Source: an uncultured Clostridia bacterium (lineage in GTDB: Bacteria > Bacillota > Clostridia > TANB77 > CAG-508). Taken from it: 64,000 bases of DNA. The position numbers and the translations under genes are program-made. Positions 18,228 through 26,607 of the stretch are shown here, one piece after another. The stretch covers positions 54,215 through 118,214 of the forward strand of contig CAKPIG010000004.1 of assembly GCA_934162255.1 (NCBI GenBank), written 5' to 3'. Positions within the stretch are counted from its first letter, which is position 1. Every line of letters begins with the position of its first letter. The notes under the pieces were generated by a model that searched no databases, was not told where the DNA came from, and saw nothing but the letters and a program-made list of their open reading frames with translations.

Positions 18228-19473
18228 AAAAAATTTTATATGGAATATAATAGGAACAGGATTTAGTGCATTCAATTCTTTATTTTTTATGATAGTAGTA
18301 ACAAGAATAAATGGAGTTAATGAAGCAGGAATATTTACACTTGCATTTTCAACAGCATGTATATTATATATGATAGGTATATATGCTGGTAGAGTATATC
18401 AAGTAACAGAAAATGATTCAGAAATAAGTAATAAAGATTATATTATAAATAGATTTATAACATGTGGTTTAACTTTAATATTGGTAATTACATTTACTTT
18501 AATTAGACAATATGACATATACAAATCTAGTATATTTATAATTCTAGCTATTTATAAGTCGCTGGAAGCTTTTAGTGAAGTATTGTATGGAATCTTACAA
18601 AAAAATAATATGTTAGAAAAAGTAGGAAAATCGGCTTTTTTTAAAGCAATAATTGGAATTATTATTTTTGTAGTGATAGATATTATAACCAAAAAAATGT
18701 TAATTTCATGTATTTCATTAGTAGTAGTTAATTTAATTATAATACTATTTTATGATACTTTTAATATCAAACAATTTATAAGTAAAGATGAAACTATAAA
18801 TAAAAAAAGTATTTTAAGAATATTTAGAAATGGCTTTTTTACATTTGCAATAGCTTTTTTAGGAGTTTATTTAACAAATGCTCAAAAGTATGCTATTGAT
18901 AATTTTCTAACAGAAAATATACAAGCAATATTTGGAATAATAATAATGCCAGCAACAGTTATGGGATTACTAGCCCAATTTATAATACATCCATTTTTAA
19001 ACCAATTATTTAATAACTACAATAATAAAGAATATGAAGAAATTAAAAAAATGATATTTAAAATAATGATATTTGTGATAGGAGTAGGAGGAATATGTTG
19101 TATTTTAGGATATTTATTAGGAACACCAGTATTAGGACTTTTATACAATATAGATTTACACGAATATAAATTAGCTTTATTAATAATATTAATGGGAGCA
19201 ACATTATATACAATTGCTAATATAATATCATCAATTTTAGTAACAATGAGATATACATTTATACAGTTTATATTAAGTTTAATAGTAGTTTTAATAGAAT
19301 ATATAATATCTAGTTTGCTAGTACAAAAATTTGAAATTATGGGAGCTACATATGCTTATTTAATAACAATGATAGTATATTGCATTACATATGTTATTAT
19401 GGTATTTTTATTAATAAATAAAAAAATAAAAGAAGGAGAAAACAAAAATGAACATATTGTACACTCTAAATGA
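18202..19473 (+). CDS. Polysaccharide flippase, Wzx/PST family
   Basis: About 424 residues with roughly 12 hydrophobic helices. The start is set at ATG 18202, which has GGGAGA 5 bases upstream; in-frame TTG 18181 and ATG 18190 are less likely because the ribosome site would then be internal. The N-terminus (FRKNFIWNIIGTGFSAFNSL) matches MATE-like oligosaccharide flippases. The gene overlaps GtrA by 26 bases and the GT8 gene by 26 bases. A flippase together with a Wzm/Wzt exporter suggests two glycan routes share this locus, or that one transports a side-chain intermediate. Confidence 0.87.
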   Translation: MEKENVQFRKNFIWNIIGTGFSAFNSLFFMIVVTRINGVNEAGIFTLAFSTACILYMIGIYAGRVYQVTENDSEISNKDYIINRFITCGLTLILVITFTLIRQYDIYKSSIFIILAIYKSLEAFSEVLYGILQKNNMLEKVGKSAFFKAIIGIIIFVVIDIITKKMLISCISLVVVNLIIILFYDTFNIKQFISKDETINKKSILRIFRNGFFTFAIAFLGVYLTNAQKYAIDNFLTENIQAIFGIIIMPATVMGLLAQFIIHPFLNQLFNNYNNKEYEEIKKMIFKIMIFVIGVGGICCILGYLLGTPVLGLLYNIDLHEYKLALLIILMGATLYTIANIISSILVTMRYTFIQFILSLIVVLIEYIISSLLVQKFEIMGATYAYLITMIVYCITYVIMVFLLINKKIKEGENKNEHIVHSK

Positions 19474-20440
19474 TAAATTTGTGCCACAAGTTGCAGCTGG
19501 TATTTGTTCTATATGTGAGAATAATAAAAATGCTGATGAAATAGTATTTTATTTAATTTCAGATGGGATCACTCCAGAAAATAAAGATAAACTAAATAAA
19601 TTTGTCGAAAAATATAACAGAAAATTAGTTATAAAAGAATTAGGAAAGATAAATGATTATATAGATTTTGAATTTGATACTACAGGATGGAATTCTATTG
19701 TTTTAGCAAGACTAATATTAGATAAGTTTTTGCCAGAAGAGGTTGAAAAAGTTTTATACATTGATGGTGATACAATAGTAAGAGGAAATATAGAAGAACT
19801 ATGGAATACAGACTTAAGTAAGAATGTTATTGCAGCTAGCATTGAACCAACTGTTGATAGGACAAGAAAGAAAAATTTAGGATTAGAAAAAGAGCCATAC
19901 TATAATGCAGGAGTATTATTAATTAATTTGAGTTTATGGAGAAAAGAAGATACAGGAAAAAAGATTTTGGACTATTATAAAGCTAATAATGGAAAATTAT
20001 TTGCTAATGACCAAGATGCAATAAATGGAGCATTGGCAGGGAAGATTTTTACTTTATCATGTACATATAATTTTTATAATATATTTTATCAATATAATTA
20101 TAAATTTTTACAAAAATTGATGAAGCCAGTAGAATATATTCCACAAAATATATACGACGAAGCAGTAAAAAATCCTAAAATAATTCATTACTTAGGAGAA
20201 GAGAGACCATGGAGAATTGGAAATCATCATAAATATAGAGATGACTATATTAAATACTTAAATATGACACCTTGGGCTGGTATGAATATGGAAAATGGAT
20301 GGAAAATGTATTTTGTTTGTTGGAATATATTTAATGTAATAACAAAACCATTTCCAAATTTAAGATATAATATAATAAATTCATTAATACCTGTATTTAT
20401 GAAAAAACGTGCAAAAGACATAAAAAAAACCAAGACATAA
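19448..20440 (+). CDS. Glycosyltransferase family 8
   Basis: 330 residues. The start NILYTLNDKFVPQVAAGICSI and the D106-x-D108 motif (YIDGDTIVRG) with NAGVLLINLSLWR are standard for GT8 galactosyl/glucosyltransferases of the LgtC type. The HYLGEERPW near residue 240 supplies the last metal ligand of the family (HxGxxKPW-like). It is the last gene of the polysaccharide locus. Its TAA stop (20438-20440) sits in the loop of the terminator. The ribosome site is AGAAGGAGAA. Confidence 0.93.
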   Translation: MNILYTLNDKFVPQVAAGICSICENNKNADEIVFYLISDGITPENKDKLNKFVEKYNRKLVIKELGKINDYIDFEFDTTGWNSIVLARLILDKFLPEEVEKVLYIDGDTIVRGNIEELWNTDLSKNVIAASIEPTVDRTRKKNLGLEKEPYYNAGVLLINLSLWRKEDTGKKILDYYKANNGKLFANDQDAINGALAGKIFTLSCTYNFYNIFYQYNYKFLQKLMKPVEYIPQNIYDEAVKNPKIIHYLGEERPWRIGNHHKYRDDYIKYLNMTPWAGMNMENGWKMYFVCWNIFNVITKPFPNLRYNIINSLIPVFMKKRAKDIKKTKT

Positions 20441-20457
20441 GTGTCTTGGCTTTTTTT
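20422..20457 (+). terminator. Strong rho-independent terminator closing the polysaccharide locus
   Basis: CCAAGACA (20430-20437), loop TAAG, TGTCTTGG (20442-20449), then C and seven T. A run of eight A precedes the stem, so it could work on both strands. The preceding gene's stop codon overlaps the loop. Confidence 0.92.
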
Positions 20458-20466
20458 GAATTTCTA

Positions 20467-20495
20467 TTGAAATTATCGGCTTTTAATGGTACAAT
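20467..20495 (+). promoter_or_regulatory. SigA-type promoter of galE
   Basis: TTGAAA (20467-20472), a 17-base spacer and TACAAT (20490-20495), directly after the terminator and 51 bases ahead of the start codon. Confidence 0.85.
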
Positions 20496-20546
20496 ACAAA
20501 TGTTAAAATCTATAATAGAAAATGTAAAAAGAAAGAAGGAAAAGAT

Positions 20547-21548
20547 ATGTCAATATTAGTAACAGGTGGAGCTGGTTATATAGGAAGTCATACAGCAGTA
20601 GAATTATTAAAGGCTGGAAGAGAAATAGTAATTGTAGATAATTTCTCAAATAGTAAACCAGAAGTATTAGAGAAAATAAAAAAAATAACAGGAAAAGAAT
20701 TTAAATTTTATGAATTAAATTATTTAGATAGAGAAGCACTAGAAAAAGTATTCCAAGAGAATAATATTGAGGCAGTATTAAACTTTGCAGGATATAAGGC
20801 AGTAGGGGAATCAGTACAAAAACCATTAGAATATTATGAAAATAATATTTCAGGAGCAATAGTATTACTAAAAGTAATGAAAAAATATAATGTAAAAAAA
20901 TTTATCTTTAGTTCATCTGCAACAGTATATGGAGAACCAGAAAGAATACCTCTTACAGAAGAATGTAAAATAGGAGGAACAACAAATCCATATGGAACAA
21001 CAAAATTATTTATAGAACAAATACTACAAGATTTATATAAATCTGATAATACATGGGATATAGCAATATTAAGATATTTTAATCCTGTAGGAGCACATGA
21101 AAGTGGATTAATAGGAGAAGAACCTCAAGGCATACCAAACAATTTAATGCCATATGTTGTAAGAGTCGCATCTGGTCAATTAGAACAATTATCAGTATTT
21201 GGAAATGATTATGATACACCAGATGGAACAGGAGTAAGAGACTATATACATGTTGTAGATTTAGCTAAAGGACATATAAAAGCATTAGAAAAGTTAGAAA
21301 AAGAAGAAACAGGAATTTATATATACAATTTAGGAACAGGAATAGGATATAGTGTTTTAGATATGGTAAAGGCATTTGAAAAAGCAACAGGAAAGACTGT
21401 AAAATATAAAATAGCACTAAGAAGAGCAGGAGATATAGCAACATGTTACTCTAATCCAGAAAAAGCAATGAAGGAATTAGAGTGGAAGGCTGAAAAAACA
21501 TTAGAAGATATGTGTAAAGATTCATGGAATTATATAAAAAATAAATAG
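20547..21548 (+). CDS. galE: UDP-glucose 4-epimerase
   Basis: 333 residues, full length. The Rossmann motif GGAGYIGSH (7-15), the SSATVYG strand and the catalytic Y149-x3-K153 pair (NPYGTTK) are all present; the Tyr number equals that of E. coli GalE. The [11 protein letters not shown] segment and RPLGD-like [12 protein letters not shown] region complete the short-chain dehydrogenase/reductase fold of the enzyme. It interconverts UDP-glucose and UDP-galactose and probably feeds the polysaccharide locus just upstream, but it has its own promoter. The ribosome site is AAGAAGGAAAAG. The next gene starts 20 bases after the stop. Confidence 0.97.
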   Translation: MSILVTGGAGYIGSHTAVELLKAGREIVIVDNFSNSKPEVLEKIKKITGKEFKFYELNYLDREALEKVFQENNIEAVLNFAGYKAVGESVQKPLEYYENNISGAIVLLKVMKKYNVKKFIFSSSATVYGEPERIPLTEECKIGGTTNPYGTTKLFIEQILQDLYKSDNTWDIAILRYFNPVGAHESGLIGEEPQGIPNNLMPYVVRVASGQLEQLSVFGNDYDTPDGTGVRDYIHVVDLAKGHIKALEKLEKEETGIYIYNLGTGIGYSVLDMVKAFEKATGKTVKYKIALRRAGDIATCYSNPEKAMKELEWKAEKTLEDMCKDSWNYIKNK

Positions 21549-21568
21549 ACTAAAAACAGGAGCAAAAT

Positions 21569-23053
21569 ATGAAGAAAAGAAAAAGTGTAGTATGTATACT
21601 AATCATATTATTTCTTTTAATAGCATTTGGAATTGAATGGGCATATGACACTTTTGGACATTTATCAATAGATGAAGTAATATTTCATTTAAAAGTACCA
21701 ATGAAAGGAACTAATACAGATTTAATATGGACATTTGCTAAACAATGTTTATGGAAAGTTATTGCTCCAACAATAATAATATCATTTGTTCTAATATACC
21801 CAATGGTAAAAGATTTAAAAATAATAGAAGATAAAATACATACTTCTGAAAAAAGAAGAACAATCGTAATAAATTTAAGTATTGCAATATTAATACTTAT
21901 AGCTAATGTTACAAAAGTAATAAGAACAAGCGATATAAGTGAATATATTTCAAATCAAATGAATAATTCAACATTTATTGAAAAAGAATATGTGGAACCA
22001 TCAAAAGTAGATATATCATTTGATAGGCAAAAAAGAAATTTAATATATATTTATTTAGAATCTATGGAATCAACATATTATTCTAAAGAAGATGGAGGAT
22101 TAGCTGATCAAGATTTAATACCAGAAATAAGTAAATTAGCTAAGCAAAATACTAATTTTACAAATACAGAAAATATTGGTGGGGCATATACATTATATGG
22201 AACAACTTGGACTGTTGGAGCAATGACAGCTCAAACATCAGGTATTCCTTTAAAAATAGGCGTAGATGGAAATTCATTAAGTGAATATAGTAGTTTTTTA
22301 AAAGGAGCATATTCTTTAGGTGATGTATTAGAAAAAAATGATTATCATAATTATTTATTATTAGGATCTGATGCAACATTTGGAGGAAGAAGCAATCTCT
22401 TTAAACAACACGGAAATTATGAAATATATGATTTTGAAACAGCAGTTAGCGAAAATAAAGTATCGGAAAAAATATGGTGGGGATATACTGATGCTACATT
22501 ATTTAAATATGCAAAAGAAAAAATAGGTGAATTGGCAAAAGAGGATAGACCTTTTAATTTTACAATGTTAACAGCAGATACACATTTTCCAGATGGATAT
22601 GTATGCGATAATTGTATTGAACAATGGGATAAACAATATAAAAATGTTATATCTTGTTCTAGTAGAAGAGTAGGAGAATTAGTACAATGGATACAAAAAC
22701 AAGACTTTTATGATAATACAACAATAGTAATTGTAGGAGATCATTTAACAATGCAGACAGACTTTTTTCCAATAGAAGAAGGACAAGATTATGAAAAAAA
22801 AGTTGTAAGTTTAATAATAAATCCAGCAGAAGAAGCAAAAAACACAAAAAACAGAATATATTCAACAATGGATTTATATCCAACTACACTTACTGCAATA
22901 GGTGCAAAAATTGAAGGAAATAGATTAGCGTTAGGAACAAATCTATTTTCAGATGAACAAACTTTACTTGAAAAGTATGGAGTAGAATATATTAATGATG
23001 AATTAAAGAAAACTTCGAAATTTTATGATAGACACATATTACAAAAAAGATAA
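21569..23053 (+). CDS. LtaS/MdoB-like phosphoglycerol transferase (sulfatase fold)
   Basis: 494 residues. Three N-terminal membrane helices (about 5-22, 63-82 and 90-112) precede an extracellular alkaline-phosphatase/sulfatase domain. Metal and nucleophile landmarks of the family are visible: LIYIYLESMES, the Thr-rich GTTWTVGAMTAQTSG loop, ADTHFPDG and VGDHLTMQTDFF. It is shorter in the membrane part than the classical five-helix lipoteichoic acid synthase. It should transfer glycerol phosphate from phosphatidylglycerol to a glycan or lipid outside the cell. The target may be the polysaccharide encoded upstream, by inference. It follows galE by 20 bases. Confidence 0.87.
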   Translation: MKKRKSVVCILIILFLLIAFGIEWAYDTFGHLSIDEVIFHLKVPMKGTNTDLIWTFAKQCLWKVIAPTIIISFVLIYPMVKDLKIIEDKIHTSEKRRTIVINLSIAILILIANVTKVIRTSDISEYISNQMNNSTFIEKEYVEPSKVDISFDRQKRNLIYIYLESMESTYYSKEDGGLADQDLIPEISKLAKQNTNFTNTENIGGAYTLYGTTWTVGAMTAQTSGIPLKIGVDGNSLSEYSSFLKGAYSLGDVLEKNDYHNYLLLGSDATFGGRSNLFKQHGNYEIYDFETAVSENKVSEKIWWGYTDATLFKYAKEKIGELAKEDRPFNFTMLTADTHFPDGYVCDNCIEQWDKQYKNVISCSSRRVGELVQWIQKQDFYDNTTIVIVGDHLTMQTDFFPIEEGQDYEKKVVSLIINPAEEAKNTKNRIYSTMDLYPTTLTAIGAKIEGNRLALGTNLFSDEQTLLEKYGVEYINDELKKTSKFYDRHILQKR

Positions 23054-23063
23054 GGAGGAGCAG

Positions 23064-24005
23064 ATGGAAAAAATTTCAGTAATAGTATCTTGTTATAATG
23101 AAGAAAAAGCATTACCATTATTTTATGAAGAAATGGAAAGAGTGAGAAAACAAGATTTTAAAGGAATTGTTGACTTTGAATATATTTTTGTCAATGATGG
23201 TTCAAAAGACAGAACACTAGAAGTAATTAAAGAATTAAGAAAAAAAGATAATAAAATAAGATATATATCATTTTCTAGAAACTTTGGAAAAGAAAGTGCA
23301 ATGTTTGCAGGATTGGAAGCTTCAATAGGAGAATATGTAACATTTATGGATGCAGACTTGCAAGACCCACCAGCAATGCTAAAAAAGATGTTTGAAGCAA
23401 TAAAAAATGAAGGATATGACCAAGTTGGAACAAGAAGAGTTACAAGAAAAGGTGAACCTCCAATAAGAAGTTTTTTTGCAAGACTATTTTATAAAATAAT
23501 AAATAAAATGTCAGATGTAAAGATGGTTGATGGTGCAAGAGATTATAGATTAATGACGAGAAAAGTAGCTGATAGTATAATTGAATTGAAAGAATATAAT
23601 AGATATTCAAAAGGACTATTTAGTTTTGTGGGATTTAAAACAAAATGGCTTGAATATGAAAATGTAAAAAGAGTAGCAGGAGAAACAAAATGGTCATTCT
23701 GGAAACTATTTAAATATGCTATAGAAGGAATAACAGCATTTTCAACAACACCATTAATATTTGCATCTGTACTAGGTTTAATATTTTGTGTTGTAGCATT
23801 TATTGCAATCATATTTATAATTGTAAAAACATTGACTTTTGGTGATCCAACATCAGGCTGGCCATCACTTGCATGCATAATAGTTTTTGTAAGTGGAATT
23901 CAGCTATTTTCAATGGGGGTAATTGGTCAATATCTATCAAAAATGTATTTGGAAGTAAAACATAGGCCAATATATATAGTAGAAGAAACGGAAAAAGATA
24001 ATTAA
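23064..24005 (+). CDS. GtrB/CsbB-like polyprenyl-phosphate glycosyltransferase
   Basis: 313 residues from ATG 23064, chosen because a perfect AAGGAGGAG lies just before it; the upstream in-frame ATG (23025) would put this site inside the gene. The GT2 domain shows SVIVSCYNEEKAL, VNDGSKDRT, DADLQDPP as the metal motif and GARDYRLMTR. Two C-terminal membrane helices follow (about 230-260 and 270-295), as in GtrB, YkoT and CsbB. It probably makes undecaprenyl-phosphate-linked glucose or GlcNAc for decorating wall polymers. Pairing with the LtaS-like enzyme upstream suggests glycosylated glycerol-phosphate polymers. Confidence 0.92.
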   Translation: MEKISVIVSCYNEEKALPLFYEEMERVRKQDFKGIVDFEYIFVNDGSKDRTLEVIKELRKKDNKIRYISFSRNFGKESAMFAGLEASIGEYVTFMDADLQDPPAMLKKMFEAIKNEGYDQVGTRRVTRKGEPPIRSFFARLFYKIINKMSDVKMVDGARDYRLMTRKVADSIIELKEYNRYSKGLFSFVGFKTKWLEYENVKRVAGETKWSFWKLFKYAIEGITAFSTTPLIFASVLGLIFCVVAFIAIIFIIVKTLTFGDPTSGWPSLACIIVFVSGIQLFSMGVIGQYLSKMYLEVKHRPIYIVEETEKDN

Positions 24006-24080
24006 AAAATTACCAAAGAGAGGAATAAAAATGTAAATAAGGAGAAAAATATTTAATAAAATGAAAGGAATGAAACAAAA

Positions 24081-25079
24081 ATGTTTAAATTAGGTTTAGG
24101 TCAAGATATAGGAATAGACTTAGGAACAGCAACAGTAATAGCCTATGTAAAAGGTAAAGGTGTAGTATTAAGAGAACCATCTGTTGTTGCTGTAGATAGT
24201 AATACAAAAGAAGTACTTGCAGTTGGCCAAGAAGCTAGAAGAATGCTTGGAAGAACACCAGGAAATATAGTAGCAACAAGACCATTAAGAGAAGGTGTAA
24301 TTTCAGATTATACAGTAACAGAAAAAATGTTAAAATATTTTATCAATAAAGTAAATGGAAAGACACTGTTTTCACCAAGAACTATGATATGTATTCCCTC
24401 AAGAGTAACAGAAGTTGAAAAAAAAGCAGTTGTAGATGCCGCAACACAAGCTGGAGCTAGAAAAGTATTTTTGATTGAAGAACCAATTGCTGCTGCAATT
24501 GGTGCAGGATTAGATATAGCAAAACCTAGTGGAAACATGGTTGTTGATATTGGAGGAGGAACAACAGACATTGCAGTAATTTCATTAGGGGGTTCTGTAG
24601 AAAGTACATCACTTAAAGTTGCAGGAGATAAATTTGATGAATATATAGTAAAATATATAAAGAAAAAACATAATGTAATGATAGGTGAAAGAACTGCAGA
24701 AGATTTGAAAATAAATATTGGATGTGTATATCCAAAAATTCAAGACACAGAGATGGAGATAAGAGGAAGAGATTTGGCTACAGGCTTGCCAAAAACAATA
24801 ACAGTGTATTCAAGTGAAATGTTAGAAGCACTTATAGAACCTGCAATGATGATTGTAGAAGCAGTACATTCTGTACTTGAAAAAACTCCGCCAGAACTTG
24901 CGGCAGACATAAGTGATAAAGGAATTTATATGACAGGAGGAGGATGTCTAGTTGATGGACTAGATAGACTATTACAAGAAAAAACAGGAATAAATGTAAT
25001 GATAGCAAATGATGCTGTATCATGTGTTGCATTAGGAACAGGAAAGGCCTTAGATAACTTAGATGCATTAGATAAATAA
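24081..25079 (+). CDS. mreB: Rod shape-determining protein MreB/Mbl
   Basis: 332 residues, the usual length. Actin-fold phosphate loops are intact: IGIDLGTATVIAYVKGKGVV at the start, NMVVDIGGGTTDIAVISLGG in the middle and GIYMTGGGCLVDGLD near the end. EARRMLGRTPGNIVATRPL is diagnostic for the MreB group. It polymerises under the membrane and guides cell-wall synthesis. No mreC or mreD follows, so it is likely an Mbl/MreBH-type paralogue acting alone. The position next to teichoic-like polymer genes is consistent with wall growth. A terminator lies 6 bases after the stop. Confidence 0.96.
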   Translation: MFKLGLGQDIGIDLGTATVIAYVKGKGVVLREPSVVAVDSNTKEVLAVGQEARRMLGRTPGNIVATRPLREGVISDYTVTEKMLKYFINKVNGKTLFSPRTMICIPSRVTEVEKKAVVDAATQAGARKVFLIEEPIAAAIGAGLDIAKPSGNMVVDIGGGTTDIAVISLGGSVESTSLKVAGDKFDEYIVKYIKKKHNVMIGERTAEDLKINIGCVYPKIQDTEMEIRGRDLATGLPKTITVYSSEMLEALIEPAMMIVEAVHSVLEKTPPELAADISDKGIYMTGGGCLVDGLDRLLQEKTGINVMIANDAVSCVALGTGKALDNLDALDK

Positions 25080-25084
25080 AAAAG

Positions 25085-25117
25085 ACTTCAGTACGAATTT
25101 TGTACTGAAGTTTTTTT
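25085..25117. terminator. Bidirectional terminator between mreB and the vWA gene
   Basis: A perfect 10-bp stem, ACTTCAGTAC (25085-25094) with GTACTGAAGT (25102-25111), a 7-base loop and a seven-T tract on the plus strand. A-rich flanks on the left serve the convergent minus-strand gene ending at 25119. Confidence 0.92.
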
Positions 25118-25118
25118 A

Positions 25119-26480
25119 CTATTTTATTTTTCTAGATTTTATTCCAAAGAATATAGTTACACTTATTAATGATATAATTCCAGCAATAGCAATTAATGGA
25201 GAACCAGCTTTTGGAAGAGGTTCAGGAGCTACTGTAGGATCTTCGGGAGCAAGTAATCTTATTTTAGGTGTAACATCAGAAGTTTTTGTCTTTGTTGTTC
25301 CATCAAAATCTTTATAATTAATATCAATTTTTTGGTTAGTATCTAAAATCTTACTAATTATTGTTTCATCAAATTTTTCTTTTAATTTTAGCTTATATTG
25401 AACAATTGCTGTTTGACCTGGTGCAAGTTCTTCTAGATTCCAAGTAATACTATTTGTAGAAGTATCAATATTTGCAGATATTTTTGAAGTATCTATACCA
25501 TCAACATAAGTCATTTCAAAATTATCAACTATATATTGAGGAAAATAATCTACAACAATAATATCTTTTAAAGACATTGGAATAGGAACTAAGTCATTAT
25601 AAATAGTATCTGTAATAGTTTCTTCTATTTTTCTATCACTTATGTTATAAAATTTTCCGATTGTAGGTTTTTCTTCTGTACCAAATACAGCATTTATTAC
25701 ATCTCCATATGTATATGTATCTCCATTTGTATTAGTCTTTAAAATAGCATCTAAATTATTAATACCTGTTAACATTGTTATAACATTAACATCTTGTAAA
25801 GAACTTAAAGTTGATTTTGTAGCATTTATTACATTTGTTAAACCATCATAAGATACTAAGTCATTATAACCAATTGCAATATTAGGTAAACCATCTGTTA
25901 AAACAATTATATATTTATTTGTTGCTTCTTCAGAAAAAGATTGTTTCGCTAATTGTAAACCTGAATCTAAATCAGTGAATTGACCAGTACCTTCTATTGA
26001 TGAAATTTTAGACTTTAAAGTAGATAAATCATTTGTGAAATCACAAACTTTTTGCGCATCTTCAATAGTTCCTGTATCTGTTGCACTTTTAGTTGAAAAT
26101 GAAACAACACCTATTTTTAAATCAGAGCTATTTACTTTTAATAAGTTTTCAACTAAAGAATTAGCAGAATTTAAAACTAAGTCTTTTCTTGTTGTATTCT
26201 CAGAAACTAAATCATTCATACTAGAAGAGCTATCAATAACGAGCATTAATTCTCCAGATGGAATAATTTGTTTTGCATTATTTGATATCTTTAATTGTAA
26301 TGTAACTTCATGTTCAGTTAAGTTTGTACTAATAAGTTTTTTTTCAAATGAAGAAGAATCATTTAATTCAATTGTACAAACATTATCTTCAACAACTTCC
26401 ATTGTAGTTGTTACAGCAAAAACACTATTTGCCATTAAAATAATTAACAAAAATATTGTTAAAATAATACTTTTTTTCAT
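25119..26480 (-). CDS. Surface von Willebrand factor A protein with LPKAG sorting-like tail
   Basis: 453 residues from the ATG at 26480, chosen because GAGGTG sits 7 bases upstream and a signal peptide (MKKSIILTIFLLIILMANS) follows at once; a longer frame to 26576 is unsupported. The vWA domain carries the metal-adhesion motif D83-x-S85-x-S87 (VIDSSSS) and TDGLPN. Later residues form a beta-rich domain with ELAPGQTAIVQYKLKLKE, similar to isopeptide-type pilin modules. The C-terminus has PLPKAG, a hydrophobic helix and SRKIK, the layout of a sortase signal with LPKAG in place of LPxTG. It is probably a wall-anchored adhesin or pilus tip. A sortase is encoded at 60954. Confidence 0.85.
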   Translation of the reverse strand: MKKSIILTIFLLIILMANSVFAVTTTMEVVEDNVCTIELNDSSSFEKKLISTNLTEHEVTLQLKISNNAKQIIPSGELMLVIDSSSSMNDLVSENTTRKDLVLNSANSLVENLLKVNSSDLKIGVVSFSTKSATDTGTIEDAQKVCDFTNDLSTLKSKISSIEGTGQFTDLDSGLQLAKQSFSEEATNKYIIVLTDGLPNIAIGYNDLVSYDGLTNVINATKSTLSSLQDVNVITMLTGINNLDAILKTNTNGDTYTYGDVINAVFGTEEKPTIGKFYNISDRKIEETITDTIYNDLVPIPMSLKDIIVVDYFPQYIVDNFEMTYVDGIDTSKISANIDTSTNSITWNLEELAPGQTAIVQYKLKLKEKFDETIISKILDTNQKIDINYKDFDGTTKTKTSDVTPKIRLLAPEDPTVAPEPLPKAGSPLIAIAGIISLISVTIFFGIKSRKIK

Positions 26481-26499
26481 AATTAAACACCTCAAATGT

Positions 26500-26528
26500 A
26501 TTGTAATATAAATATGAAAAAAATGCAA
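26500..26528 (-). promoter_or_regulatory. SigA-type promoter of the vWA gene
   Basis: Read on the minus strand: TTGCAT (26528-26523), a 17-base spacer and TACAAT (26505-26500), 19 bases from the start codon. Confidence 0.7.
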
Positions 26529-26548
26529 CAATTTATACGACAAAATAC

Positions 26549-26577
26549 TTGAAAATAATTTAAAACTATAATACAAT
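26549..26577 (+). promoter_or_regulatory. SigA-type promoter of the prepilin-like beta-helix gene
   Basis: TTGAAA (26549-26554), a 17-base spacer and TACAAT (26572-26577). The two boxes and spacing equal those of the galE promoter. It is divergent from the promoter at 26500-26528, with 20 bases between the two -35 boxes. Confidence 0.75.
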
Positions 26578-26607
26578 AAATTTAATAGTACAAAAGCGGA
26601 GGTAAAT

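Noticed and set aside
23025..23063. Upstream ATG for the GtrB-like gene
   Set aside because: It would overlap the previous gene and bury a perfect AAGGAGGAG site; the ATG at 23064 fits better.
24006..24080. Possible tiny genes between the GtrB-like gene and mreB
   Set aside because: Several ATGs and GGAG runs exist, but every frame stops within a few codons or joins mreB.
26481..26576. N-terminal extension of the vWA protein
   Set aside because: It would place 32 unlikely residues before a clear signal peptide and lies over the promoter and ribosome site of the shorter form.
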